DNA from: Rana temporaria | Lineage: Eukaryota > Chordata > Amphibia > Anura > Ranidae | Direction: 5' to 3' | DNA: 64,000 nt | NCBI RefSeq assembly: GCF_905171775.1 | Contig: NC_053501.1 | Location: 16,898,254 to 16,962,253 of the forward strand | Shown here: piece by piece, positions 53,108 through 64,000 of the stretch | Numbering within the stretch: the first letter of the stretch is position 1 | Layout of the letters: each line of letters starts with the position of its first letter | Notes under the pieces: generated by a model | Seen by the model: only the letters and a program-made list of their open reading frames with translations | Databases searched by the model: none | What the model was told of the DNA's origin: nothing | Program-made: the position numbers and the translations under genes

Positions 53108-54014
53108 ATTGAATTACACAGTCGGTCACAACTGAGGATAGCAACCACCTGTTTGGGTGGACTTGCCTGCAATTTACATTACAACAGTACACCTATGTAT
53201 TTATGTCACTACAATTTTCTTTAATGCATACATTTCTGGTATGCTCCTTATTTTGATTGCATGGATTTGCGATGTTTGGAGTACTGAAGTGGTTCCCCAT
53301 TCATCGTATATCCTGAGCTGCCCGCATTCAGTTGTTAACGGTCCATCTGAAGTGATGATGTAGATGAAGATTCTCCAGCTGGATTTCCAAAGCATTTTGA
53401 CAAGACATCTGCTGATTTGATTGGTTGCAGACAGTTGTTTTGGTCAGACAGTTGTTTTGTTTCACGGAACTCAACAATTATTGTTTAGTGGATTGTTGTT
53501 ATCTTAGAAAAACTGACCTGGGACTTGCCAGCTTTGCAGAAACTGCTGCCGGTAAGCTGTTCTGTTTTGCATGACTTGGCAAGCACTTTCCACGATATGT
53601 GGTGATATATCGGTATGATCCCACAGAGAGCATTAATAATGTTCTGTGCAGTCACATCTAACCTTCATATGAATACAATGCTTCTTTGTTAAATTTTAAA
53701 ACGTAGGGCCTTAAAAAATTACTTGAGCCATTGGAAAGGCAGGACTGGCGTGGTCTTCCTCATTTCCTGTACCTATGACACCATGCAAAAAATAGGAAGG
53801 GCAGTTGTTGCCGAGTCAAGAGGTGACAGACAGCCATAAAACCATTCTAAGATTTTCTAACCCCTACTCACTATACTAAATATGGGTGTGGTTTATTCTG
53901 ACTGTGCCCCTGCCTGAAAGATTTTATAGTGCTTCCTATCCTTGATAGAGACAAAGGGGGAACAGTTTCTGGTATGAAGAGATGGTTCCACTGGTTATGA
54001 TGAAGTGTTTAACC
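53108..54014. other. Non-coding upstream DNA
   Basis: No gene or clear repeat. Confidence 0.45.
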
Positions 54015-54345
54015 CAAGGCCTCTTTCACACGAGTGGTCCGATCGGGTCCACCTATCCATTTTTCAGGCAGACACAATTTAGACCCTCCATTCTCCTCTA
54101 TGGAGCTGCTGATATAAACCGACTTGTGTCCCTTTACACTCACCTACCTCCAATCTGATCTGCCAAAAAATAAAATAAATGGCAGTTGAGTGTAAATGGA
54201 CAACCACCCATAGAACAAAGTGTGTATGTTCTGCATGAATGGAGCAGGCTCCTGACATCCACCCGCTCCGCTGTGCTTGGTGGGGGATCAGCGGACAGAT
54301 CCCTTGCTGAGCAAGTGGAGTCCACCCCATGTAAAAGGGTCCTTA
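54015..54345. mobile_element. CCTCTTTCACACGAG MITE
   Basis: AAGGCCTCTTTCACACGAG and CCATGTAAAAGGGTCCTTA are imperfect inverted ends; GTGTAAATGGAC/GTCCCTTTACAC arms meet inside. The short frames on both strands arise from the arms. Confidence 0.55.
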
Positions 54346-54624
54346 ATGGTGAAGTTCAGCGAATTGGGTGATTGTTGTGGTAAAGAGACATTTCAGTAAA
54401 CGGGGTAATACTTTTGTTCGGCCCCATTTGTGTGGACTACTTGTCTGATCACACAATAAAGATTAGACATGTGCATGACGAAAAAAATTGCTTAGTTTTT
54501 GATTTGTTAATTTAGTTATTTTGTTTAGTACAATTCGGTTGATTTTCTTTGAATTTACATTTTTTTTTTTTTATTTGAAACGTTCAAATCGATAATTTTT
54601 TTAATCAGTCGAAACAAAAATGTT

Positions 54625-55334
54625 GGGCCAGATTCAGGTACATCTGCGGCGGCGTAACGTATCGCATTTACGTTACACCGCCGCAAGTTTTACGGGCAAG
54701 TGCTTGATTCACAAAGCACTTGCCTGTAAAGTTGCGGCAGCGTATCGTAAATCCCTCCGGCGCAAGCCCGCCTAATTCAAATGATCCGGGTAGGGGGCGT
54801 GGATCATTTAAATTAGGCGCGTTCCCGCACCGAACGTACTGCGCATGCTCCGTTTTGAAATTTCCCGCCGTCCTTTGCGTGAAATGACGTCGCACCGACA
54901 TTTTTTGAACGTCGACGTGAGTTACGTCCTTTCCACGGACGACTTGCGCGCAAAAAGAACAAATTAAAATTTGACGCGGGAATGACGGCCATACTTTAAC
55001 ATGGCAAGTCTAAATATAGGCCACAAAATAGCAGGTTTAACGATACGCCGGGAAAAACCGACTAGCGACGACATAAGAGAATGCGACGGCCGCGCGTACC
55101 TTTTGTGGATCGCCGGAAAAAGCTAATTAGCATACCCGGGAACTCCACCCAGCGGGCGCCAAAGTATTGCACCTACGATCCGAAGGCGTACGAAGCCGTA
55201 TGCCTGTCGGATCGAAGCCAAAAGCCGTTGTATCTTGGTTTGAGGATTCAAACTAAAGATAAGACGCAGCAAATTTGAAAGTACGCCGGTGTATCAGTAG
55301 ATACGCCGGCATACTTGTACTGTGAATCTGGCCC
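54625..55334. mobile_element. Harbinger-like palindromic MITE, copy E (inverted)
   Basis: GGGCCAGATTCAGGTACATC and TGTACTGTGAATCTGGCCC, with GTT on both sides (54622-54624, 55335-55337). The interior matches copy D in inverse order and carries the uninterrupted TTAA site (ATACTTTAACATGGCAAGTC). Confidence 0.87.
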
Positions 55335-55337
55335 GTT

Positions 55338-55964
55338 GTTTTCAATTGGAATGTGGCAAAGTGAAAAAACAAAAGAAAAATCTTCATCAAATGGTTAGGA
55401 CTCTTTAAATCACTTTTGGCTTAACAAAAACAGCAATATTTTTAAATGGTACTCTTAACACACACAGTCTTTGATTTCAGCAATATGTGTAGTTAGAATT
55501 CGACTGTAGTTCAATGTAAAATTTTGCTCAACTATCAGTCTGAATTTCGTTATGTTATTCGGAGCATTCGGTAAAATTTGTTTATATTGTAATTCGGGTT
55601 TTCAGATATATTCGAATCTCCGAATATTTGTAACGAACCAAGCTGCACATGTCTAATAAAGATACAATAAGGTAATCTGGGCAGGGGGGTTATTGAAAAC
55701 TACAGGAAGAGAAAGGGTGTGTAGAGCTGTTCGAGGTTTAGGAAAAGACAGCAAGGAGAGGAGACCTTGGGGTATGGGAAGATCTGGTACCCTGCTAAAG
55801 AGAAGTAGCTCTCTCCTTCTTTGAGGCCCTCAGTGAAATAGAGATGGGTTATCATTTGGCATCTGACCTGGAATAGGCACTAGTAAGTGTGGTGATAAGC
55901 ATATACCCTACCCTATTGACAGGGGAAGCATTCTAAGTGGAACACATGGAAACGGAAAACAGAA
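55338..55964. other. Non-coding upstream DNA
   Basis: AT-rich, with repeated TTCG/CGAA phrases continuing from 54480-54620 across the MITE (AATTCGG, ATTCGAATC). The MITE appears inserted in a CGAA-rich repeat. Confidence 0.45.
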
Positions 55965-56720
55965 AATTCTGTGCTATCAATAGTAAGCAACTCACACTAC
56001 CAATGGACGAATACAAAACAAACATAAAAAGTGTAGCGCATAAAATTAATAGATGACCCAATGAAAGGATGAATAAACAGTGCATCAAACAAATGGTGAA
56101 AAAATTATAATGACAATATATCAACCAAAAAAGTGATGTATATGTATAGACACTGGATGGTGTATATATAAAATCTAAATATGTGAAAAAAAAAGCCCAA
56201 TGTAATGAAAATTGGTGATAATGGTCCCAATGCCTCGGAATGAAGGTGCAGTAAAGAAATCCACCACCGATCATTGAAAGGAAGGCTTACCAGAGATACT
56301 TTACCCTAATGGACATATGCCCAGAGGGTCAGTAAAGCAGGGTATAAGCCACTCTCAGGCCTAGATCATCGGCTGCAATTCTCAGAGACGTCTCGCACGT
56401 CAATCAGAGCGGAACCCAGGGATCGAATCAGGAAAAAGGTTGCTTCCAGGGGGTACCCAATATGGGCCATAAACCAATATGTAGAGATGTAGAAGAAGAG
56501 AAAGGCACATAGCGTAATATTGAAAGGTACCAATGTTTAATGTAGGTAAAAACACTTGCATTATAAAAGGTGATTAGCGCTTTCAAATGTACAAAGTGGC
56601 AGCGGTGGAGTCTTCCGACGCGTTTCACATTAAATAGTGCATCGTCTGCAAGTGGAAAACATGGAAGAGAAAGTGTGGACCAGGAACATGTGGTTCGGTT
56701 ATATCTTCTTTGTAACAAAC
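55965..56720 (-). repeat. Dispersed repeat with GAAACGCGTCGG unit
   Basis: On the minus strand, AATGTGAAACGCGTCGGAAG (about 56615-56635) recalls the unit at 36340. The adjoining ATAAAAGGTGATTAGCGC and TCTAAATATGTG phrases resemble the insert inside the hAT MITE at 33700-34300. Family not named. Confidence 0.5.
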
Positions 56721-58135
56721 AGATGTGTTAAAGTCTTATCTGGGGTAATACATCAGCACTGACCAACTTCTTCCACAAAAATAACTACCTGGATTGCATG
56801 GAGATTGTTGCCCAGCATGGTTATGACCTTTGCACGGTTGGCTAAGTAACCCTGGTATGTGGAAACCTATTGCCTGTATCCTATGTGGGATTTATTCAGC
56901 TTTTTGTTTTATTTATTTTTTATGTATAGTTTAACTGCTCACATCGAACCTATCGGAATGGAAGTTGATATTGCTGATTTCGTTTTAAACCTGAAACCTG
57001 GGAATCCTTTATGAATTGTGTGTGACTTAGGACTGGTTCACACTGATGTGATTTCACATTAATCGCATGACCGTAAAAATAGTATTTCTTCCAATGGTGC
57101 CTGTTCACATCATTGCAGAGTCCTGTGCTACTTTGGTGCGATTTACAGTACAATTTGACTCCATAGAATGGGTAAAACACAATCCAAAAACATGTACAAA
57201 CTTGAGTTAACGATTATATGGGTAGTAAAAGGTGAACGCACAGATGGGGGCTGAAGGTAAGATCGAGTCTTCATTCCATCTGTGCCAGATCCACAGACAT
57301 CTCAGTTGTTTGGCCCTCTTGGCACCACACAGCCCCTTGTAAGTATCTTCTTCATGGGGACTGACGGACATCCATGTCATGTTCTCTTTCCAGTTCTGTT
57401 AATTTCTTCATCACACTCAGTGACCCTTTAGCATTTATTGTCTGATGCTTAGGTGTCAGGCAGGAGTCAGTGTTTTTCCTTGACTAGGTGCTTACTCTGG
57501 GACAAATGAGGAAATTATTTGTTAAACTAGATCCTATTAGCAGATGTCTTTCTTTTTCTTTCTTTCTTTCTTTCTTTCTTGCTTACTTATCTTTTCTGTG
57601 TTGCCCATTCTTTTTTCTATTTTTGTAATTTTTTGTATCTTGCTGAGGGCAATGTCGAATATGGTGGTAATTTTTAAAGGGGCTGCTTGCAGTGCTTACT
57701 TGTAAGGGCTGTTATTCCCAGTAGTCTGTTTTAAAGTGTTCCCAGTCTCACAGGCTTTTACACCATGTCCCCAATCACCAATCACGCCTGCAGCATGTGT
57801 GCGATCTCTATCTATTTTCTGTAGTATTACATACGCTGTACATATTTGTGACTCTTTGGTGATGTTGAGGGCCCCACTTGGGGCTCCCTGTTTTAAAACG
57901 TGTTCCTGTGATGTGACATTCAGTGAGCTTCATTGCCAGCGCCAACATCCTCTACCTGGCCTCTTCCTGATTCAGCATCTTTGGCCATCTTTATTGGCTG
58001 GCCCAGGTTGTTTTTATTTCTGTGCATGTGCATCTCAGTGTACACACAAAAAGCCTTTTGTTTAGAGAAAAGACATAGAGATAAAGAGGAATGACTACAG
58101 CAAACTGCTGCATCGCCTCAGGCTTTTAATTCATA
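56721..58135. other. Non-coding upstream DNA
   Basis: It contains a short fragment of a GGTTCACACTGATG repeat (57033-57180) and a (TTTC)n run (57548-57580). No gene recognised. Confidence 0.45.
57548..57580. repeat. (TTTC)n microsatellite
   Basis: About eight TTTC units, read directly. Confidence 0.9.
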
Positions 58136-59741
58136 CAGGTGAAACTCTGATTTTTTTTTTTAATATGATGCAAAAGTTAATTTATTTCACTAATGCAACT
58201 TAAAAGGAGCAACTAATATATGAGATAGACTCATTACATGCAAAGCAAGATCAAGCCGTGATTTGTCATAATTGTGGTGATTATGGCTTACAGCTCATGA
58301 AAACCCTAAATCCACAATCTCAGAAAATGTTGAATATTACATGCAATCAATAACACAAGGATTGTACATAGAACAATATTGGACCTCTGAAAAGTATAAG
58401 CATGCATATGTACTCAGTACTTGGTTTTGGCCCCTTTTGCAGCAATTACTGCCTCAATGCGGCGTGGCATGGAAGCGATCAGCCTGTGGCACTGCTGAGG
58501 TGTTATGGAAGACCAGGATGCTACAATAGCGGCCTTCAGCTCTTCTGCATTGTTCAGTCTCATGTCTGTCATCTTTCTCTTGGCAATGTCCCATAGATTC
58601 TCTATGGGGTTCAGTTCAGGCGAGTTTGCTGGCCAATCAAGCACAGTAATCCCACAGTCATTAAACCAAGTTTTGATGCTTTTGGCAGTGTGGGCAGGTG
58701 CCAAGTCCTGCTGGAAAATTAAGTCGGCATCCCCATAGAGCTCATCTGCGGAAGGAAGCATGAAGTGCTCCAAAATCTCCTGGTAGACGTCTGCGTTGAC
58801 CCTGGACTTAATGAAGCACAGTGGACCAACACCAGCAGATGACATGGCTCCCCAAATCAAAGCAGACTGTGGAAACTTCACACCGGACTTCAAGCATCTT
58901 GCAGTGTGTGCCTCTCCATTCTTCCTCCATACTCTGGCTCCTTGGTTTCCAAATGAGATGCAAAATTTGCTCTCATCAGAAAAGATGACTTTGGACCACT
59001 GAGCAACAGAGACAGGTCGGTTTTTCTTTAGCCCAGGTAAGACTCTTCTGACATTGTTTGTTGTTCAGAAGTGGCTTGACAAGGGGAATACGACATTTGA
59101 AGCTCATGTCCAGGATCCGTCTGTGTGTGGTGGCTCTTGATGCACTGACTCCAGCCTCAGTCCACTCCTTGTGAAAGTCCCCAACACTTTTTTGAATGGC
59201 CTTTTCCTGACAATCCTCTCCATGCTGTGGTCATCCCTGCTGCTTGTGCACCTTTTTCTTCCACACGTTTCCCTTCCACATAACTTTCTATCAAGGTGCT
59301 TTGATACAGCACTTTGGGAACATTCAACTTCTTTTGCAGTTACCTTTTTTGAGGCTTTCCCTCCTTATGGAGGGTGTCAATGATGGTTTTCTGCACAACT
59401 GTCAGGTCAGCAGTCTTTCCAATAATTGTGATTCCTACTGAACCAGACTGAGAGACCATTTAAAGGCTCAGGAACCCTTTGCAGATGTTATGGCTTAATT
59501 AGCTGATTAGAGTGGGACACTTTGTGCCTAAGAATATTGCACCTTTTCACAATATTCTAATTTTCTGAGATTGTGGATTTGAGGTTTTCATGAGCTGTCA
59601 GCCATAATCATCACAATTATGACAAATCACGGCTTGAACTATCTTGCTTTGCATGTAATGAGTCTATATATTAGTTCCACCTTTTAGGTTGCATTGGTGA
59701 AATAAATGAACTTTTGCATAATATTCTTCGAGTTTCACCTG
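58136..59741 (-). mobile_element. Full-length Tc1-like transposon (1,606 bp)
   Basis: It is bounded by TA dinucleotides (58134-58135, 59742-59743). Each end is a roughly 200-bp inverted repeat starting CAGGTGAAACTC. A second conserved block (AATCCACAATCTCAGAAAAT) sits at the inner edge, an IR/DR-like layout as in Sleeping Beauty-type elements. It holds one transposase pseudogene. Both ends are present, so it could have been mobilised in trans. Confidence 0.92.
58414..59459 (-). pseudogene. Tc1-like transposase, frameshifted
   Basis: It starts MVSQSGSVGITIIGKTADL (N-terminal DNA-binding region). It shifts frame at an A-run after KEGKPQK, again near RSGL/TEAGVSAS and again near WAKE. The C-terminal 159 codons are open: LIWGAMSSAGVGPL, FQQDLAPAHTAK (catalytic Asp), NSPELNPIENLWDIAK (catalytic Glu). 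There are exactly 34 residues between that Asp and Glu, the D34E signature of Tc1. It ends KGAKTKY with TGA at 58414. Confidence 0.92.
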
Positions 59742-59743
59742 TA

Positions 59744-62019
59744 TCAGTTTATTGGTTTGTCTGGTTCAGTCAATTTCACATTTTGGTTCTTACCAGGTCT
59801 GTGTTATGCCCACTAGACTCTACAGATATGATCACAATGCGGCACCCCATTCCTCAGAAAGTACCCACACGATACTGAAGATGTAGAAGCATTTGACGTG
59901 TAATGTGATGCTGCTGGAAAAAAAAAACATAATCTAGAGTTAGCAGTTCTCCCCCATAGGGTTCATAAGGTAAAGGGACATAACTTCACTGTGTATTAAA
60001 AAATAACCCCCCTAATACCACTTGGATTGTAAAGGACAACTGTACCTTTGGTACAAGTTGTTATCTTTTTAAGGCATTGTGCCACCCCCTAAGTGCATTC
60101 CACCCAGTCTGATGTTTACCTTCTTTACCTGTTTTGGAGATTTTTACTGTCTGACCTTGCCCAATGCTGCACAGCCTTCCTCTGTAATAGAAGACCCCCC
60201 ATTTTTGCAACATGATGTTTGGAATGCTCAATATGTGATTTCAGCTTTTTCTAAGTTACTGACTTGGAGCAAGCATGTAAAAAGCGTGTCGGGATCCTAC
60301 TGGGTAATTGACCGCTCTATATCAAGATGCCGCTCAACTCGGCTCGACTCATGTAAAATGTTGACTTTGTTGGCTGCATGCTTGTCATGTGACAATGATA
60401 CTGAAAGTACTGGAAGGAGGGGTCAGCAATGGAAGCCAATGTATGTTTCTCTTGATATTTGTCCTAAAAAACCTTTCGGTGAGAATACAGGTGATCAACC
60501 ATTTTTCTGTACAGACTTGGGTGCAAATTCTGGAGGCCTTTTCCAACTTGGAGCTTGTGCACTGTAGGTTCGTAGACTGGAATTGAGAGAGACTAAATCA
60601 GTCGCACCTTTTATGAAGTTGTAGGATGTATACGTTAAGTTGAGAAACTAAAGTTCCTGTCACGGCAGCACCCAGTATTTTCTGCATTGGAAAGTGAATA
60701 TTTTTATTTTTTTAAAACGGTAGAGCTGGTCCTGAAGGAAGGATACCTATTTTTTTTAGAGGTATTCACAGAGTTATCCTATAATTTGATATCAGACAAG
60801 TCCCCTATGTGATGACTTAAGAGATCTGTTGCCTCCTCTGTACTTGACCTGTATGGGCATGAGACGGAGTCCCTGATATGCATGTTACCTGGCACCTGCT
60901 ATGGAGATTCTGACATCCTGAAACTGTTCAAATCTTTCTGGTTTTTCTAAGAATGAGGGCTTGTCAATTCCCCATCATGTATTCCCCTGCGATTCTGAGC
61001 TCAAAAGGGAGCTAGGTAAGGCAGAAGAGCACAAGTGAAAAGCAGGCTATTCAGGGAATCTAGTTGGCTGCCAAAACAGCCAAGCAAAGCAACCGCCAAA
61101 AACCGACCTAGGGAAAACACTGCAAAGTCATCTATAATATTGCTAGCATACTGCTCTTTTGATCAGATCTGAATCTTAAGCTCTACCCTCTCCTTGACCC
61201 GGTTGAGACCTAACACATACACAATAAAACATGAGATAGAGGCTGCACAGCACAAAATCGTGTGACAAGAAGATACAGTGCCACCCAGAAACTTTACAAG
61301 AGGCCTTCTAAAAATGGTTATGCAGCTTTTTTTTTTTTTACTTTAGGATATTTGCAGTGTATCCTGTATTGCAGCTCACCAAATCACCTATTACTTGGAG
61401 TTGTTCTGCTATAAAGGTTTCAGATGAAGTGCCAGCAGGGCCTCTGAGCTGTGCCATAGTTTCCAGTGTCGGTAGATAGTGAACGCTGCACACTGACATT
61501 GTAGTTCACAGTGACCTGCAGCCTTTTCGACTCAACCGTATTCTATGCAGGACCACCAACGTAGATGGTTTCCAGGGGATTCAGTGTGACCTTTTCAGGA
61601 AGAGGTAGAAACATGAGAAATTGTTCAATAATCTTCACAGAGACACAAATCCAGCCTCACAAAGTTATTCCCAATGTACTATACACTTTGTATATCCTGC
61701 TTTGTGAACGGCCAAGGTCTCAGCATTATACAAAGCAGACGCATTTCAGCTCACTGGTGTATCCCCTCTTTACATTCCTTCCTGGGATTGTTACATACTT
61801 TTACCTGATGTTAGAGGCTGATCTGAAATAAATAATGCATCCAATATTCGTGCCATAAGCCGGCCTAGAAGGGGGATAATGATTTAAACACCCTTTGTAA
61901 ACATAAAGGTGCCATTCCACAATGTGTTCCCCAGACCACTTTTATTGCGCCATTCCTATATTATTTATTTTAATGTTTATACAGTATGGGGTTATTGAAC
62001 ATGCTATATAAACTGAATA
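59744..62019. other. Non-coding upstream DNA
   Basis: No gene or repeat family recognised. A 162-codon frame at 60079-60567 has no recognisable domain. Confidence 0.45.
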
Positions 62020-62845
62020 GTGAGTGAGTGAGTGAGAAACTTATATAGCGCAACAAATGCGAACTTAATCGCCTCAAGGCGCTTGGCATCCAGAGTTGTA
62101 CAGGTCTTTCAGAAGAGGTGGGTCTTCAGTTTTTTCCTAAAAACCCAATGGTTTTCTTCCAAGCGGATGGTCGTGGGTAGAGCATTTCAGAGCCGTGGTC
62201 CTTGGACCGAGAATCTACGTTCTCCCTTAGATTTGTAGTGAGATTTGGGGATTTGGAGAAGGTTTTGATTGGTTGATCGGAGCACGCGCTTGGTGACGTA
62301 GGGTTTTATTTTCTCGCTTAAATATTGAGGAGCTTTACCCTGTGTACATTTGTGGGTGAGGCAGAGTGTCTTGAATGTCACCCGGTCCTGTATGGGCAGC
62401 CAGTGGAGGGACCTCAAGGCCAGGGAAATTGGTTCCCCACGGCTTTTCACCAGTTACCAGTCTGTCTGCTGTGTTTTGGACGACTTGTAGACGTGAAATC
62501 TGGTATTTCGGTAGTCCTAAATAGAGTGAATTTGCGTAATCGAGTCGTGAGTTGATGATAGTTCCCACCACTACTGCTATGTCCTGTTCCGGGATGAAGG
62601 GGATGAGTCTACGTAGCATGCGGAGCAGATGATGAGAACCGCTGACGACTGATCCTATTTGTGCATCCATCGTCATGTCTGCGTCAAAGATGACTCTGAG
62701 ACTTTTGACTTTATTGCTTGGCGCGATGGTTTGTCTGAGGATGGTGGGTGGTGTCCATGTGGTCCTGGAGATAGATTTCCTATTTGCATGAAGGGTGAGT
62801 AGCTCCGTTTTGGATAGTAGATGCATTTTTTTTTTCTTCAGCCAA
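62020..62845 (-). pseudogene. L2-type LINE 3' end (copy 2)
   Basis: On the minus strand it reads KSLRVIFDADMTMDAQIGSV, NSRLDYANSLYLGLP, LQVVQNTADRLV (end of the reverse transcriptase). After a frameshift near 62440 come LRSLHWLPIQDRVTFKTLCL and TQGKAPQYLSEKIKPY. The 3' UTR has AAGCGCCTTGAGGCGATTAA and a TCAC repeat tail (62020-62036). 5'-truncated at about 62845. The second half aligns with 11855-12246. Confidence 0.9.
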
Positions 62846-63169
62846 CTTGAGGGCCTGTTCACATTGTATTGTGCTGTGGTAGCGCAAGCCACAAGGTGAT
62901 TTATCATGCGCTGTGGCGAGTTGCATTCCTGCAGACCATTCATTTGGTATGAGCCCCAATGCATGAGTAATTGCTTTTTCTATATTCTTCTCCACTGCAA
63001 TGCCCCCAACACAAGATTGTGGCGTGTTGCAGCACAAATACATTGTGTATGTATAAGGGGGAGCTATTCAAAATAATAGCAGTGCACTTACGCAATGCAT
63101 TGCAGCAGATGGACACTAAATCAAATGTATGCTTTGTCCATTTAGGACAAGAAAAGTTGTTTCCTTTAG
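62846..63169. repeat. CCTGTTCACATTG repeat fragment
   Basis: GGGCCTGTTCACATTGTATT and ATTGCAGTGCATTGC-like phrases mark a decayed MITE cut by the L2 insert. No gene. Confidence 0.4.
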
Positions 63170-64000
63170 CCCAGGTTCACATTGAGGACGGGTTTGAAAT
63201 TAACTTGCGCAATTTCAAACTGGCAATGCAGTCCGATTTCAGGGGCGATTTGACAGACATATGTGCGGGTTCATGCACAGAGGTCTATTCAAATCGTCCC
63301 CGAAGTTGCCAAAAATAGTACAGAAACTACTTTTGGGAATCTGTGCTGCACCGAAAAGTCAGCGTCGCACCGATTTGAATGGTGCCTTTGCCGGCAATAG
63401 CTGCAGATTTAACGTCAATGAATATCAAATTACATTGAAGTGAATGGGAGCTTTCTTAATGTACACTACTGAAGTCGCTCCGACTTCAGAAAAGGTTCCT
63501 GTACTACTTCAATCCGACTTGTATCCATTGATTTCAATGGAAGTCACTTCCATGTCGGATCCCCTGTCTTAACTGAAGCGACTTTCCAGGAAGTAAAAAT
63601 AGTTTTCTCTGCAAACCCCTCCCTCCCACAGAGCTGATTACTCTTTGATTGGCCACTGACAACGTCCCCTGTCCTGGAGGCGATTTCAAGTCGCGCTGTG
63701 GTTCGCTCTCAAGTCGCGCTGAGGTCGTCTCGCAAAGTCACGCACAAAGTTGTGTTGCCCCTGTGTGAACCATCTCTAAAAGTCTTGTTGGGATTTTACT
63801 GTTTGACTGACAGGATGAAACTGCATCATCCTGCCCCCTTTGGTAGCATACATGGATTCCCATGTGACCCCCCCAGTTCGTGTTTATGAAAAGAACTTTC
63901 AACAATTGGATCGCACTTACATTTCTGGACACTCTCTCTGATGTCTGTGGACTATCTCTAAGACCGAAGTCGCCATCCTTTTATGAGCCTGTGAAAATGT
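63170..64000. repeat. GGTTCACATTG MITE, runs to or past window end
   Basis: AGCCCAGGTTCACATTGAGG begins a repeat with AATCGC-like and GTACTACTT motifs. A possible matching inverse end is GTGTGAACCATC (63763-63774). Later sequence (CCATCCTTTTATGAGCC) is unassigned. Small frames are by-products. Confidence 0.45.

Noticed and set aside
60079..60567. 162-codon open frame on the plus strand
   Set aside because: No recognisable domain, no splice or promoter context, ordinary composition for non-coding frog DNA. Long enough to note but unsupported.
1..64000. CRISPR array, bacterial operon or phage-like system
   Set aside because: No regularly spaced repeats with unique spacers, no ribosome-binding-site-led gene strings; the DNA is clearly vertebrate nuclear.

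Overview
The window reads as nuclear DNA of an anuran amphibian, most likely a true frog (Ranidae). It holds one recognisable protein-coding gene, type 2 iodothyronine deiodinase (DIO2), on the minus strand. Almost everything else is a dense, nested collection of transposable-element copies. The species inference rests on an amphibian-like DIO2, very many TTAA-flanked and 3-bp-TSD palindromic MITEs, Tc1-like elements, L2-, L1- and DIRS-type retroelement relics, and the absence of bacterial gene organisation. It was made without a database search.

DIO2 is split into two coding exons. Exon 1 (46263-46484, 74 codons) carries the membrane anchor. It ends in a canonical CAG|GTACGC donor. Exon 2 (6031-6603) starts after a TTTAG acceptor, in frame, and carries the catalytic domain with the in-frame TGA selenocysteine codon at 6454-6456. 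The predicted protein is 264 residues with Sec at 124. The intron between them is 39,659 bp and fills most of the window. Upstream of exon 1 (higher coordinates, because the gene runs right to left) lie a leader with three short upstream ORFs, a TATA box (46852-46859) and a perfect 8-bp cAMP response element (46926-46933), 66 bp further upstream. This matches the cAMP-responsive promoter layout known for DIO2. A possible SECIS element sits about 0.3 kb past the stop codon.

Region by region. 1-6030: 3' flank or 3' UTR of DIO2, with one Harbinger-like palindrome. 6604-46262: the intron, with a 1.6-kb foldback element, Tc1 copies, 8-bp-TSD hAT elements (one swollen by a minisatellite), TTAA MITEs nested in other elements, a tRNA-derived SINE and L2-type relics. 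46485-64000: the DIO2 leader and promoter, then upstream DNA with a DIRS-like relic, a 5'-truncated L1 with a polyA tail and target-site duplication, a 640-bp foldback, a near-complete but frameshifted Tc1-like transposon and an L2 3' end.

Several insertions can be dated relative to one another because the window also holds uninterrupted copies of the target element (empty sites). The most informative biological points are three. DIO2 lacks both the second C-terminal Sec codon and the TEGGDN-type instability loop of human D2. The CRE/TATA/uORF layout is preserved. A SINE shares its 3' tail with L2-type LINEs present in the same window. I found no evidence of a second host gene, a CRISPR array or an unfamiliar multi-gene system.
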